Shown one piece after another: positions 1-12,265 of a stretch of 64,000 bases of DNA (within the stretch, counting starts at the first letter, position 1; each line of letters opens with the position of its first letter). The DNA lies in the NCBI GenBank assembly GCA_027257055.1, contig JAPVLO010000133.1, positions 2,542,001-2,606,000 on the forward strand. Direction: 5' to 3'. The notes beneath the pieces were generated by a model. That model did no database searches. It was not told the DNA's origin and saw only the letters and a list, made by a program, of their open reading frames with translations. The DNA is from Cephalopachus bancanus. Its lineage: Eukaryota > Chordata > Mammalia > Primates > Tarsiidae. The translations under genes and the position numbers were made by a program.

Positions 1-2765
1 TGGCTTCAGACACAGCTGGGGGGAACTGGATATTGCTGCTAGTAACACATAACACACTGCCTCTGGTGTTTTCAGTTTTTGTTTTTGTTTTTAACAATTA
101 AAGTATCCTTGCTGTTTAAACTAGTTTAACCTGACTTTTTCTAGCACTTAGCACTGAAAATGGAGGAAGAACTATATAGCCGTGTTAACAAAAAACACGA
201 ATTTGGCACCAAATAGAAGTGAGTTTCAGGCCTGGATCTGCTGTTTATCGGACAAATTATTGATCCTCTTATTTTCAACATCTGTTCAAATAAAGAAAAG
301 AGTACAGAGAGAATTTGGAAGAAAAGTCATTGATTCCAAACAGAAGACATAGGATAACATTATTTTTCTAAGGAGCAGATGAAAATATCTGAATTATCAG
401 AGGTGAAAAGGGCAATAGAAAAAATTATATTTTATTTGACACATTTATCTTGGCAAATAGCTTGTATATAACTCCAATTTTCTTTCTAATCAGAACTATA
501 GAAATGATCATGCAGTGGGTCTATTTTGCTGTCTACCACTAAGTCCCCTGAAATTACATGTTTTGATCCCTAGTAAAAGCTGCTTTTATGGAAGCAGTTC
601 CCTGCCCCTTAGTCTATAGCAGAATATCCCTTTTAAAATATATTTTCATGTTCAGTTCCATCTCTGTAGAAAATGTTATGTGATCACGAGCGTGGTGCTG
701 TTGCAGGTTATATCCAGTGTGATTCAAAGAAGCATAGACAACATCCGTTAGACAATCTTGCCTAGGGAAAACCTAAATGAACTCACTAAATCTTCTCTGG
801 TTCAATGATTGAGGAAATTCTCCCAGAGCTTGGCAGTAGCTACTACAGAATAAGTTACTAAATTTCCACCTGAATATGGGCCCTGATGCTTCCACCATTA
901 ACTAAACATGTCCCCTTAAAGGAGTTTCAGGTTGAATTACAGAGTGAACAGAACTCTAACAGAGAAAGTAACTACACCTAGCAGCCTGGAAAGAGAAGCG
1001 TACCGTTTGTCCATATGTAACAACGCACTCTCTGCCTTCTGTGATGGAGAGAGCTCGAGTACAGTCATGTAGGAGGTTAAGTGCAAAAACAGAGGAAGAT
1101 TTCCCTCATTTCTTTCAGTTCCCATTGGAGTCTTTGACAGCCATGTCCTGGTGCTGCTGAGGATCCTCACGTGAAGGAGGAGTGGATGGGATGAACCCTG
1201 TTGAGTAGATTATCAGACCACAAATCACTGTTATTTAGAGATGTGGCAACCTGTCCTTCACCACCCTGCTAGCTATTTCTCCCAGCTTCACTTCCTCAGG
1301 CACAGTATTATTAGGAGTGACACCTTGGCACAGAAAACACCAATTCTCCAGTGCCGTAATGACATTCTGGAAGTACTGTCCAAGAAATGCTCTATGAAAT
1401 TGTGCTTTTGTGGGCCAGGTCAGTGACTAAGGAACAAAAGAAATAAACTCACAAAATGGTATTTTATCACATGAAGAGAAATCATCATAACTAAGTATCT
1501 AAAACTGAATTTGGTAACACTTTTTATTTACTTGCCAGGAAATTAGAATAAGATGGGAAAGAAATCATACTATTTCATTTTGCTCTCTATCTTGTAGAAG
1601 AAAATAATTCTGGCTATAAACAGGCTGCAATTATGCATTATTTAAGGAACACAAAATAAGGTAGGGACTACATATAATCTAGATAAATGTGAGAAGTATG
1701 TCGTAACATCACAATTTTTAAAACAGCAAATTCATATCTACATGTTTGTATATATGCATCATAAATTGTAGCTAAATATAGCAGTGATCAATAAAACAAC
1801 TTATTATGCACATTGCTTAATGCTAGAATAATTGCAGGCAAACTTTTAGGATAGTTGCAGGTAAATTTAACAAAGCAAATATGATCTCTGCATTCTAGAA
1901 ATTGACCCTCTAAAGTACACTTATATGAAGCGATTAATGACTACAGCCAGTGCTCTTTTTGTATTACAAAAAATGGGCCCTGAATATATTCTCTCCTTAT
2001 CTCCCTCACACTTCATTACTCTTCCCCAATGACACTGGATTTAATGATTTATATTTAATTTGATTAACGTTAAATTTTAAAATCTAATGAAATATTATCA
2101 ATTTAAAGAAATCATAATTTTTAACTATGAATGAGGATTTAAGAGTTAAATAAATCATAAAATTTAAATATTAATGATAGTTGAAAATGTATGATCTACT
2201 AAATTCCTTAATACAATAACTATACTTTCTCAAGAAGTCATATTAAAATCCACAACCTACATGAAACTATGCACCTCAGCTGTTTTCTTATTCCACTCAC
2301 TGTTAACAATAAAGAACATCTACTAGTATTCAAAGTGATTTTACATGTTTTATTTTGAATGAAGAACAACTACAGAGACCATCGGACTTTCTATTTAACT
2401 ATATCATCAGAGCCTAACAAGTAGCAAATAAAACATCTTTCTGTCTTAATAGTATTTTTCTGTGGTAGGAACAATGAAATGTTCTGTCCTCACCATATGT
2501 GATGAATTGGAATATTATGTACTAACTTAAAGAGTGTTATGAAAATATTATTTCTATTATATAAGAAGACACTATAAGGGCTAAATATGTTCATAAAGAG
2601 TAATTTTCCTAAATTCAAAAGCAATTTGAAAGTTCTTGCTTGATTAAAACAGAAATGTATAAATCCAAATTAAAGTCTTCTATACTCTTTGATCTCTCCT
2701 ACACGTCACAGAATTGCTGCAACTACCATATCTTACTAATCCCCTATAATGTATACCAATAAGTA
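1..2765. other. Unassigned AT-rich sequence
   Basis: No gene or repeat family could be recognised here. The short open frames (61 to 77 codons) lack recognisable domains. The stretch around 2040-2180 is very AT-rich low-complexity DNA. Old, strongly diverged repeats could be hidden and would need a profile search. Confidence 0.5.
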
Positions 2766-3237
2766 TTTTTTTAAAAAAACAACATGTCATTTTCTACAGC
2801 AGTTTTAGTTTCACAGAAGAGTTGACAGGAAATTAGAGATTTCTCATAAATTCCTTTCCTGTTCACGTATATAGCCCACCCCATTATCAACACCCCCAAC
2901 TAGAGTAATACATTTGTTAAATTCGACGAACTTATATTGACACATCACAATTATTCAAAGTCCATAGTTTATATTAGTGTTCACTATTGACACTGTACAT
3001 TCTATGGGAATGGACAAGTGGACAGTGACAGGTATCCATCATTATATATCACTATAGTATCAAACAGGTAGTATCACTGCCATAAAAAGAAATCCACTGT
3101 GTTCCACCTATTCAAAACTCCTCCCTCCAATCCCTTGCAGACATTAATCTTTTTACTGTCTCCATAGCTTTACTTTTTTCAGAATGTCATATAGTTGGAA
3201 TTATCTCACATGTGATCTTTTCAGATTGGCTTCTTTC

Positions 3238-3549
3238 TTTCTTTCTCTTTTCTTTCTTTCTTTTTTTTGAGTCAGAGTCTCACTCTGTCACTCATGCTGG
3301 AGTGCACTGGCACACTCACGACCACCCCAGCAGAGACTTGCTGGGCACAGGCAATCCTTCCGCCTCTACCTTCCAAGTAGCCAGAACTACAGAAGCTCGC
3401 TACAAAATCCAGGTAATTTTTTGATATGTTGTAGAGACAAAGTCTCTCCAAGTTGCCCAGGCTGGTCTCAAAACCCTGCACTCAGGCAATTCTCTTGCCT
3501 CGGCCTCCCAAAGTGCTGGGATTACAGGCTTAAGCCACCGCACCCAGCC
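3238..3549 (-). mobile_element. Alu SINE, dimeric, older type
   Basis: A complete dimeric Alu read backwards: T-rich tail at the left, 'gagtctcactctgtcac' near 3272, the linker near 3415, and a left arm ending 'gccaccgcacccagcc' near 3549. It is flanked by a 10-bp direct repeat, ggcttctttc, at 3228-3237 and 3550-3559, which marks a target-primed insertion into the older L1. Many substitutions relative to the other copies suggest an early insertion. Confidence 0.88.
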
Positions 3550-3870
3550 GGCTTCTTTCATTTAGTAATATACATTTACGGTGTCTCCACATCTTATTCA
3601 TAGCATGACAGCCTATTTCTTTTTACTGCTGAATAATATCACATTGTCTGGATGTACTGCAGTTTATTTATTCATTCCCCTAGGACATCTCGGTAGCTTC
3701 CATGTTTTGGCAATTATGAATACAATTGCTATAAACCTTCATGCGTGTGGGCATTTTTGTAGACACAATTTTTCAACTCCTTTGGATAATTACCAAAATA
3801 CAAGATCGCTGGATTGTATGATAAGAGAATGTTTAATTTTTCAAGATTCACCAAACTGTCTTCAAAAGTG

Positions 3871-4171
3871 GCCGTACCCAGCTAGGTGCTATGGTTCGTG
3901 CCTGTAATCCCAGCACTCTGGGAGTCCAAGGCAAGAGGATTGCCTGAGTCCAGGGGTTCGAGATGAGCCTGTGTAACTTGGTGAGACCTCATCTCTACAA
4001 TAAATCAAGAAGAATTAACTGGGCGTAGTTGTACATCTGTAGTTCTAGCTACTTGGAAGGCTGAAGCAGAAGGATCGCCTGAGCCCAGCTAGTCGAGGCT
4101 GCAGTGGTCATGAGCGTGCCCCTGCACTCTAACTTGGGCAACAGAGTGAGACTCCAACTCAAAAAAAAAAA
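3871..4171 (+). mobile_element. Alu SINE, dimeric, older type
   Basis: Full dimer with an intact B-box-like 'ggttcgaga' near 3955 and a poly(A) tail at 4161-4175. Short direct repeats aaaagtg at 3864-3870 and 4172-4178 flank it. The right arm has the ancestral form (ggtcatgagcgtgcccctg) rather than the GC-rich hairpin seen in younger copies here. It splits the same old L1 as the Alu at 3238. Confidence 0.88.
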
Positions 4172-4712
4172 AAAAGTGACTGTGTCAGTTTGCATTTCCA
4201 CTAGCAATACATGAGAGTTCCTGTTACCCCACAAGACTCTCACCAGCACTCAATGTGTCAGCATTCCAGGTTTGAGCCATTCCAATATGTGTATGGGGGT
4301 AACTTGTTGTTTTAATTTGCATTAAATGAAAATATAGGAGAACATAAGATGTTGTACATCTTTTTGTATACTTATTTTTCAACTGTAAATCTTTGGAAAG
4401 ACATTGGTTTGAGTCTTGGCTCATTTTTCTTTTAATTTTTTATTTTAAAAATGTGGGGTACAATTCAGTGTTAGGTATACAAATGTTCATTATGCAGGTA
4501 TCCTTGTTGATAAGGTGTGTGCCCCCCACCCTGACAGATTCCCACCATTGCCAATCCCATCTGCACCCCACTCCTGGCACTTTCCCACTACTGCCAATGC
4601 CTTTCTTATAGTGTTACAATATATGATCAAGGTCCACTTATGAGTGAAAACATGTGATACTTATTTACTTATTTCTTTGTTTTTGTGATAGATCACTCAG
4701 TATTATAGGCTT

Positions 4713-4774
4713 TATAATCTATAATCATAATATAAAATAATTATAATCTGTAATTATAATTATATCTATAATCA
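4713..4774. repeat. Expanded TATAATC-like repeat inside L1
   Basis: An imperfect run of tataatc/taattata words, about 60 bp long. The related L1 fragment at 55698 has only a few bases at this point (between 'cactcagtattat' and 'aagtt'), so the run is a local expansion after or during insertion. Confidence 0.6.
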
Positions 4775-5924
4775 TTCAAGTTGCTGTGAAGTTCATAATT
4801 TTGTCCTTCTTTATGGCTGCATGATATTCCATTATGCATATGTACCACATTTTTTATCCAGTACTTTTTCGAGGGGCAGCATGGTTGGTTCAGTGTTTTT
4901 TGTTATTGTAAACAATATTTATTGACCAATGAGGCTGAGCATTTTTTCATTTATCTGTTTCATGCTTGTATGTCTTCTTTTGAGAAGTGTCTATTCATAT
5001 CTTTTGTCCACTTTGTTAATGGAATTGTTTGTATTTTTTCTTTTCAGCGTGTTTGAGTTCCTTGCAGATCCTGGATGTTAGGCCTTTGTCAGATACACAG
5101 TTGGCAAATATTTTTTCCCAGACTGTGGGCTCTCTCCCCACTCTTTCAATGTTTTCACTGACTTTGCAGAAGCTTGTCAGTTTGATAACATTCAACTTGT
5201 CTATCTTATCTCTCATGGCATGGCACTTGGGGTTTTGATCAGGAATTGGTTGCCAGTTCCAATTTCCAAAAGGATATCTCCTGCATTTTCTAAGATTCTT
5301 ATAGTTTGAGGTTTTATGTTTAGGTCTTTGATCCATTTAGTATTGATTTTTGTGTACGGTGATAGGTAGGGGTCTTGTTTTAATTTTCTGCTTGTGGTCA
5401 GCCAGTTTTCCTGGCACCATTTACTGAATAGGTTCTCCTCTCCCCAGTGGTTGTTGGTGGAGGCTTTGTCAAAGATGAATTGGTTGAGGAATTGAGATTT
5501 TGCTTCTGGAATCTCTATCCTGATCCATTGGTCTATCTGCCTGTTCTCATACCAATACCAGGCTGCTTTGATTATTATAGCTTTATTTTAAAGTTAAAGT
5601 CTGGGGGTGTGATATCCCTGCTATTTTTTTTTTTTCCTGAGGATTGTTTTGGCTATATGTGGTCGTTTATGTTTCCATATGAATCTCTGTATTGTCATTT
5701 CCAGGTCTGAAAAGAATGCTGCTGGCAATTTAATGGGTATTGTGTTAAATCTGTAGATTGCCTTAGGTAGGATGGACATCTTAACAATGTTGATTCTTCC
5801 AATCCTTGAAAATGGAATATTTTTCTATCTGTTTGTGTCAACTTTGATTTCTTTGAGCAGTGTTTTATAGTTATCAGTGTAAAGGTGTTTTACATCTCTG
5901 GTTAGGAAGATGCCAAGGCATTTC

Positions 5925-5950
5925 TTTTTTTTTTTTTTTTTTTTTTTTTT
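5925..5950. repeat. Poly(T) tract in L1 ORF2
   Basis: Twenty-six consecutive T (A on the L1 strand) lie at the ORF2 position encoding the AKKK-type segment after the reverse transcriptase. A shorter A run in the L1 at 31001 (35642-35650) sits at the same ORF2 position. Confidence 0.85.
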
Positions 5951-8369
5951 GCTATTGTGAATGGGATTGTGTTTTTATTTGTACTTCTGCTTGTTTTATT
6001 GTTTGTGTATAGAAATACAACTGTCTTTTGCACATTTATTTTGTACCCTGAGACTTTGCCATAGTTCTTTATCAGTGCAAGGAGGTTTTTGACAGATTCT
6101 CTTGGGTTTTCAAGGTATAGAATCATGTCATAAGCAAAGAGGGATAACTTGACTTTCTCTTTTCCTATTTCAATAACCCTGATCTCCTTTTCTTGTCTGA
6201 TTGCTCTAGTTAGGACTTCCAAAACTATAGTGAAAAGGAGGGGTGAGAGTGGGCATCCTTGTCTAGTTCCAGTTTTCAGGGAAAATGGCTCCAATTTCTG
6301 TCTGTTTAGCAGTATGCTGGATGCAGGTTTCTTGTAGATGGCTCTTACTATTTTGAGGTATGTTCCATCAATGCCTAGGTGTTCAAGGGTTTTTATAGAG
6401 AAGGGGTACTGGATTTTGTCAAAAGCTTTTTCTGAGTCTAATGATATAATCATGTGATTAATGTTTTTGCATCTATTGATGTATTTAATTATGTTTATGG
6501 TCTTGGGAATGTTGAACCAGTCCTGCATCCTGGGGATGAAGCCTACTTGGTCCTGGTGGATGATTTTTGAGATGTGCTATTGGATACAGTTTGCTAGGAT
6601 ATTGAATTTTAGCATCTATGTTCATCAAGAGAATTTTAGCATCTATGTTCATCAAGGATATTGGCCTATAGTTCTCTTTCTTTGTTGGATTCTTACCTGG
6701 TTAGGGTAAAAATATGATGTTAGTTTCATATAATGGTTTGAGGAGAGTTCCCTCTTTCTCAGTTGCCTGGAATACTTTCAATAAGATTGATATCAGTTCC
6801 TCCTTGTATGTTTTGTAGAATTCTGCCGGAAAGCCATCTGGCCCAGGGCTTTATTTTTGTATGTAATTTACTTATGACATAGTCAATTTCCTGAATTATT
6901 ATTGGTCTATTTAGGGACTCGATTTCTTCTTGTTTCAACCTGAGGAGGTTGTGTGATATCAGAAAGTCCTCCATTTCCTTTACGTTTTCCAGTTTGTTTC
7001 CATACAAATTTACATAGTAGTCTCTGATAATCTTATGTATTTCTTCTGATTCAGTTGGGACTTGTATTTTCTTCTGATTCAGTTGGGACTTGATTTTTTG
7101 CATTTCTGATTGTGTTTATTTGGATTTTTTCTCTCCTTTTCTTGGTCAGTCTAGCTAGGGATCCATCAATCTTGTTTATCCTTTCAAAGAACCAGCTTTT
7201 TGTTTCTTTCTTTTTTTTTTTTTTTTTTGGATTATCTTTTTGTCTTCTATGTCCGGAATTTGGGTTTTTATCCTGGTGATCTGGGTTCTTCTGCTGAAGT
7301 TAGGGTTTTGGTGGTCTTTCTTTTTCAACTTTCTTAGGTGATTTGTTAGGCTGTTAACTTGTGACCTTTCCATTTTCTTCATGTGTTCGTAGAGATATGA
7401 ATTCCCCTCTTAACACCCTGGCATCCTAGAGGTTTTGGTACGATGCTTCTTCATTTTCATTTGCTTCCACGCACCTTTTAATCTCTGTTTTGATTTCCAT
7501 GTTGGCCTCATAGTTGTTAGCATCATGCTATTTAGTGTCCATGTCTTTGTGGGGTTTGGGGTAACTTTGTTGGTGTTGATGTTTATTTTGATTCCACTGT
7601 GGTCTGAGAAAATGCATGGCAGTATTTCAATATTATGGAATTTGTTTATGCTTGATTTATGGCCAAGGATGTGGTTGATCTTAGAGTATGTTCTATGTGG
7701 TAATGAGTAGAATGTATATTCTGTGGTTGTTGGGTGGAGTGTACTGTAGGTATCAATTAAGTCCATTTGGTCAAGCCTTACATTGAGGTTCCAGATTTAC
7801 TTGTTGATGTTTTGTCTTGACAATCTAAGGTTTGGAGTGGGTGTTTAAGATCCCAGCCATGATAGTGTAAGAGTCAATATCTTTTTTAGTGTACTTAGAA
7901 GCTGCTTTATGAAAGTCAGTGCTCTTATGTTGGGTGCATGTATGTTTAGGATGAATATTTCTTGTTGATGGACTAAACCTTTTATCACTATGTAGTGACC
8001 TTCCATATATTTTTTAATTTTTGATAGCTTAAGGGGTATTTTGTCTGATAGTAAGACTGTGGCTCCTATTTTCTTTTATGTTCCATTCTCCTGAAATTTT
8101 GTTTCCCAGCCTCTTACTTTGGGTCTATGAGAGTCCTTTCTGGTAAGATGAGTCTCTTGGAGACAATATATTGTTGCCTCATGATATTTTACCCAATTTG
8201 CCATTCTATGTCTTTTCAGTGGTGCATTTAGTTTATTCACATTCAGGCTAATTATTGAGATGTGAGAATTCATCCCTGTCATGAGGGTCTTATAGAGTTT
8301 GCTGTTGTTGCTGCTGTTTGTTTATTTGTTGTTTTTCTTTTGATTTTAGAGTTGATTCTTGTGTGTTTT

Positions 8370-9230
8370 CAATCTTTTTCCTGAATTCTTGTGAAGGATA
8401 TTGTCGTTCTTTGTTTCCTTCCTTCTGTGTTTAACACTTTCTTAAGTGTTTGTTGTAAAGCTGGTCTGGAGGCAGCATAAACTCTTAAGGATTGAATGTC
8501 TGGGAAGGCTTTAATTCTCCATCACTGATGAATCTTAGCTGGATAGGTAATTCTTGGTTGAAGTTTTTTTTCTTTGAGAATTGAAGATTGGGCTCCAAGC
8601 TCTCTTAGCCTGAAGTGTTTCTGTAGGTAAGTCTGCTGATACTCTAATTGATCTTCCCTGGTAGATAGTCTGACCTTTCTCTCTCGCTGCCTTTAGGTTG
8701 TTTTCTTTTATATCTGCTTTGTGTGGGCATATTACTATGTGGCTAGGAGTTGGTCTTCTCGTTTGTTGTCTTGCAGGGGTTCTCTGAATCTTTTGTGTTT
8801 GAATGGTCATGTCATTGATGAGATAAGGGAAGTTTTCTTGGATAATTCCATGGAATGTTTGTTCCAGGGTGGTCTCTGTCTCTCTATCTGCCTCATGGAT
8901 TCTGATTAATCTTAGATTGATCCTCTTGAAATAATTGATCATCTCTTGGAGCTTTTGTTCTGTCTTTTTAAGCTTCTTTCTATTTTTTTAACAGTTTGGG
9001 TTAGTTCCATATTTTGATTCTCAAGCTCTGAGATTCATTCTTCTGCTTAGTAAATTCTGCTTTCCATTCTTATCATTTTGTTGTTTATTTCATTCACTGT
9101 ATTCTTTATTGCTATTATCTCAGTTATCAACTCCTTTATTCTTTCTTCTTGCCTCTCCTCATTTCTATTTATTCTCTCTATCAATATCTTGATATCTGGT
9201 TTGTGGTTTGAGATCAGTCATTCTTGAGGA
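8370..9230 (-). pseudogene. L1 ORF1 remnant (RNA-binding chaperone)
   Basis: The C-terminal half is clearest at 8535-8942 on the minus strand. There the RNA-recognition region (QENFPYLIND, IQRTPARQQTRRPTP) and the C-terminal domain (AAREKGQTIYQG, ETLQAKRAWSPIF) can be read. The probable stop is at 8372-8370. The upstream coiled-coil part, up to about 9230, is broken by frameshifts; its start cannot be fixed. Confidence 0.78.
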
Positions 9231-10791
9231 TCTTCACTGTTTGTGTCTTGAAGTCCTTATTCTCAGTGATTGACCTTCCAGGGGTCTGTGTGAGACTCAT
9301 ATTCTTCCTTTGGTTTTGATTTTTCTTCATTTGTGTAGACTTTCCTCCCCATTTTGTTTTGCCTTTTTTTTAATCTCTTCTTTAATTCTGTTGTTCAGCA
9401 ATGGGGGAGTAGCTTTTACTTTTATTTCAATCTCCTATTCTTCCTTATGTAGATCTTTTGGTTTTGTTCATTTCTAATGTTGCACCGTGGGGGGGGAGCT
9501 GTACTTATTGCGGTTTTGAGATTTAATTGAGGGGAGAGCTATGATTCAGAAACTATCTGTAGATTCCAGTATCTGCTGACAGGTGTGTGGGCTCCCTGGA
9601 ACCCACTCACCACCACCTTACACTCTTTCCATGCATTGGGGGTATAGGTTTACCCCCAAAAGCAAAATAAGGTAAGAAAATGAAAAAGAATGGAAAAATG
9701 AAGGAGGACAAGAGGATGGGGGAGAGAGAAGAAGAAGAGAGAAAAGAGACAGGCATACCCACTAATGAATGAAAAGAGGCACAAAAAAGGCAGACTTCAA
9801 CTCAAAAAAAAAAAGTCAAAAACATACAGACAATCATACAAACACACAAACCGACAAAAACCTCCCTATTGATGTACTCTCCCTCAAAAATACCCATACA
9901 CAAACAGAAAGTCAAAAAAAGCATTAAAATAACAGAAACAAAGGAAGTACAAAAACAATCAAAAACAGAAAGAAAGAGAGAAGAAGAAAACAAACTAAAA
10001 CAAAAAACTAACAAACAAAAAACAAAACCCAAGCAAGCAAACAAATAAAGAAAAACTCAGAGTTTGTTCCTGTAAGTTCAACTTCCTTTCAACTCTAGCC
10101 CCTTCTGCTCTCAGTGCAGACTGATTGGGTTCTCTCAGTGCTCTCAGTGTGGGTCAGATGCCTCACAGACAACTATGGGAGGTGGGTAGATCAGATCTGG
10201 ACTCAACTGGCTTGCTGCCGCTGTTGTCAATCTCCCACTCAGATCTGACCTGTCTGTACCTGTTCCAGCTTGAGGAGGGGCATCTGTCTCTCTGAGTTTG
10301 ATGAGGAGACAACCTCTAGGTCCCAAGTTGGAAGCTGGGTGGAACTAGGTAGGGCAGTTTAGATTTCTGCCTTGTCCCAGGGAGAGAAAATGGTGCCAGT
10401 CAGCATTTCCTCATGAGTGGTAGGACTCTTTTCCAGCTTTCCCCTGCTTTCTCCAGGATCCTGGGGCTCAGGCTGCTCTGCTTTCACAGGTGGTGTGGGC
10501 CAGGCACAAGTGGTGAGGATCAGCTGCTTTCTGCTGCCTCTTCTTAGGAATGTCCCAAGAACAGCAGATGATCCTGCATGCTGGGGGCTCCAATCTTAAG
10601 GTGGTGGGTATTGCAGTCACCTCCAGAGGAGAGCCCCTGAGAGCCCTGGATGCATGAACCTGAGTCTCCCCTCAGACAAACTTTCACTCACCCCCCAGCA
10701 CACACACACTCATGCAGAAAGTCTTTATGGACATTCACTTTTGCAGAGACTCTTACTGTCCAACCTGTTGCATTGCCATCTTGCCAGAAAT
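9231..10791 (-). promoter_or_regulatory. 5' UTR of the antisense L1, with YY1-like site
   Basis: This is the part upstream of ORF1 on the minus strand. The 5' edge carries CAAGATGGC (plus-strand positions 10775-10783), which matches the YY1 core known at the 5' end of human L1 and used to set the start of transcription. The ORF1-proximal part, 9655-10060, is almost pure A/G on the plus strand and pyrimidine-rich on the L1 strand. The rest is of mixed composition. This 5' UTR shows no obvious similarity to that of the L1 at 31001. Confidence 0.65.
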
Positions 10792-10806
10792 CCTTGGCCC
10801 ATTTTT

Positions 10807-12265
10807 TGATGAGGCCTTTTATTTTAATTGTTGAGTTTTAATAGTTCTTTGTGTATTTTGGATATTTTTCTTAGTCAGGTATTTTCAAGTCTGTGGCTTA
10901 TCTTCTCATGCTATTAAAAGTATCTATTGCAGAGCAGAGGTTTTTAATTTTAAAGAAGTTTAGCTTGTCAACATTTTTTCATGGATCATGCCTTTGGTGT
11001 TATATCCACAAGTCACCACTATACTAAAGATCATTTTAGTTTATTTCTGGAAGCTTATTAATTTTATGGCTACTCCGAAAAGATTTATCTCATATTTTCT
11101 CATTGAGAATGATAATGAAGAGAAATATTTTTATATGCTATTTGTTTTATATAATCACAAATCGTAATTATCTCATTCTAATTGCATATCCATATTTTTC
11201 TGGATTTTTAATGTAAGCATCATCATGTCTATAAGAATCAATAGTCTTAACCCTTTTGTTCATCTCCTTGCTCTCCATTTCTCCTTCTTTTCTCTCTGTC
11301 ATCATCTCTCACATTTTTCTTTAATGCCTTTGACCAGCACCTTTGGTACAACAGAAAGAAGTGACATCAGGCATCCTTGTTTTGTTTCTGACTTTGTAGA
11401 AATGCTTCCAAAAATTAGAATTAATTTCCTATAAGATTTTCATAGATAGACTTTATTTGTTAAGAGCACATTCTTCTATTCTGAATTGGCTTAATATTTT
11501 GTTATGAAAGAATATTGAATTTGATTAAATGTCTTTTGTTTATTTACTAAAATTATCATTACATTTTATCATTTAATCTATTAATGTGGTGACTAGCACT
11601 GATAGATTTTTCTGATGCTGGCTTATCTCTTAATTTTTGGAAAATGCTCAATTTGGTAATATATTTTACTTTTATATAGGATTTCAGTTTGTTTGCAGTT
11701 TATTTAGAATTTTCACCTTTATGTTTCTTTATGAAGCTAAACTATAATTTTAGAGTCCATCAAAATCTTACAATATTTTCCTGTCAAGGTAATAATAACC
11801 CAAAAAACTGAAGGCGATTTTTCTGTCATATTCTCTGGAAGAGTTTGTATACAATATGTATCATGTGTTTTTTGATGTATGAAAATAAGAAATTCTGATT
11901 TGAGTTTTTTGAAAGGAGATATTTTTTAAAGTTAATTATGTAGTCATGAAAGTTCTATTTAGATTTACATTAGTTATTTTTTTCTTGAAATTTTCCACTC
12001 CCTCTTGGTTTTCAAAAAAAAATTGCTTAAATATATACAGGTCATTCCCTCTACATTATTTTTAAATACTCTAAGCATAATTAATAATTACTATAGAAAT
12101 ATAATACCTTTACTTAATCCTGTTTTTATTCTACTTTTTTTCTAGATTCACTGTCTCTTTTTAGTATAGTCTTTAATATTTCTGCAAGATAAACTCTCTT
12201 AGTTTTTGTTTGTTTGGAAATGTCTTTGTCCTTAAACTTGAATGACAATTTATCTGGTTATAGAA
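10807..12265 (-). repeat. Old L1/HAL1-like element, continuation
   Basis: The old antisense L1 resumes directly after the target-site duplication of the younger L1 ('gatgaggccttttattttaattgttgagttttaatagttc'-type sequence near 10808, then 'gcagagcagaggtttttaatttt' near 10930). Further along, 11460-12240 resembles old L1 ORF2 and then ORF1-like sequence ('ctgcaagataaactctcttagtttttgtttgtttggaaatg'-type, near 12180). It may be L1M or the related half-L1 (HAL1). The far boundary is uncertain. Confidence 0.6.

Larger units (their letters stand above)
2766..4413 (-). repeat. Old L1 (L1M-type) 3' portion, antisense
   Basis: On the minus strand this is the 3' end and last part of ORF2 of an ancient L1. 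Recognisable stretches are the 'tttggcaattatgaat' motif near 3707, the 'ggataattaccaaaata' motif near 3784 and the 'catgagagttcctgtt' motif near 4210, all typical of old L1 copies read backwards. Two Alus interrupt it (3238-3549 and 3871-4171). The element continues beyond the younger L1 inserted at 4429-10791 and resumes at 10807. Subfamily assignment is from memory; high divergence fits an age before the primate radiation. Confidence 0.75.
4627..8282 (-). pseudogene. L1 ORF2 remnant (endonuclease and reverse transcriptase)
   Basis: The start codon is at 8282-8280, followed by the endonuclease N-terminus (SLNVNKLNAPLKRHR..., then QETHL). The reverse transcriptase core is readable at 5902-6528, with the [12 protein letters not shown] motif. 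The catalytic YADD box has become 'FAYD' (ADD to AYD), so the copy could not be active even in that segment. The C-terminal cysteine-rich domain is missing: near 4915 the sequence jumps from the 'aataatgctgcag' area to the 'gaggctgagcattttttcat' area, a loss of a few hundred bases relative to the other L1 in the window. Total span is about 160 bp shorter than ORF2 of the L1 at 31001. Confidence 0.88.
4429..10791 (-). mobile_element. Full-length L1 LINE, antisense, nested in an older L1
   Basis: A 6.36-kb L1 lies on the minus strand. Its A-rich tail is at 4429-4445 and its 5' end, reading ctggcaagatggcaatgc on the minus strand, is at about 10787-10770. A 15-bp target-site duplication with two differences flanks it: tcttggctcattttt at 4414-4428 and ccttggcccattttt at 10792-10806. 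The target is old L1 sequence, so this is an L1 inside an L1. ORF1 and ORF2 are recognisable in order but broken by many stops and frameshifts. The 3' part of ORF2 has lost a segment near 4915, and two short tandem duplications (6604-6657, 7042-7097) and two long A tracts (T on the plus strand, 5925-5950 and 7211-7228) are present. The copy is inactive. Confidence 0.93.

Noticed and set aside
9802..10044. 80-codon hydrophobic Cys/Phe-rich frame on the minus strand
   Set aside because: Translation of the pyrimidine-rich L1 5' region; composition explains it.
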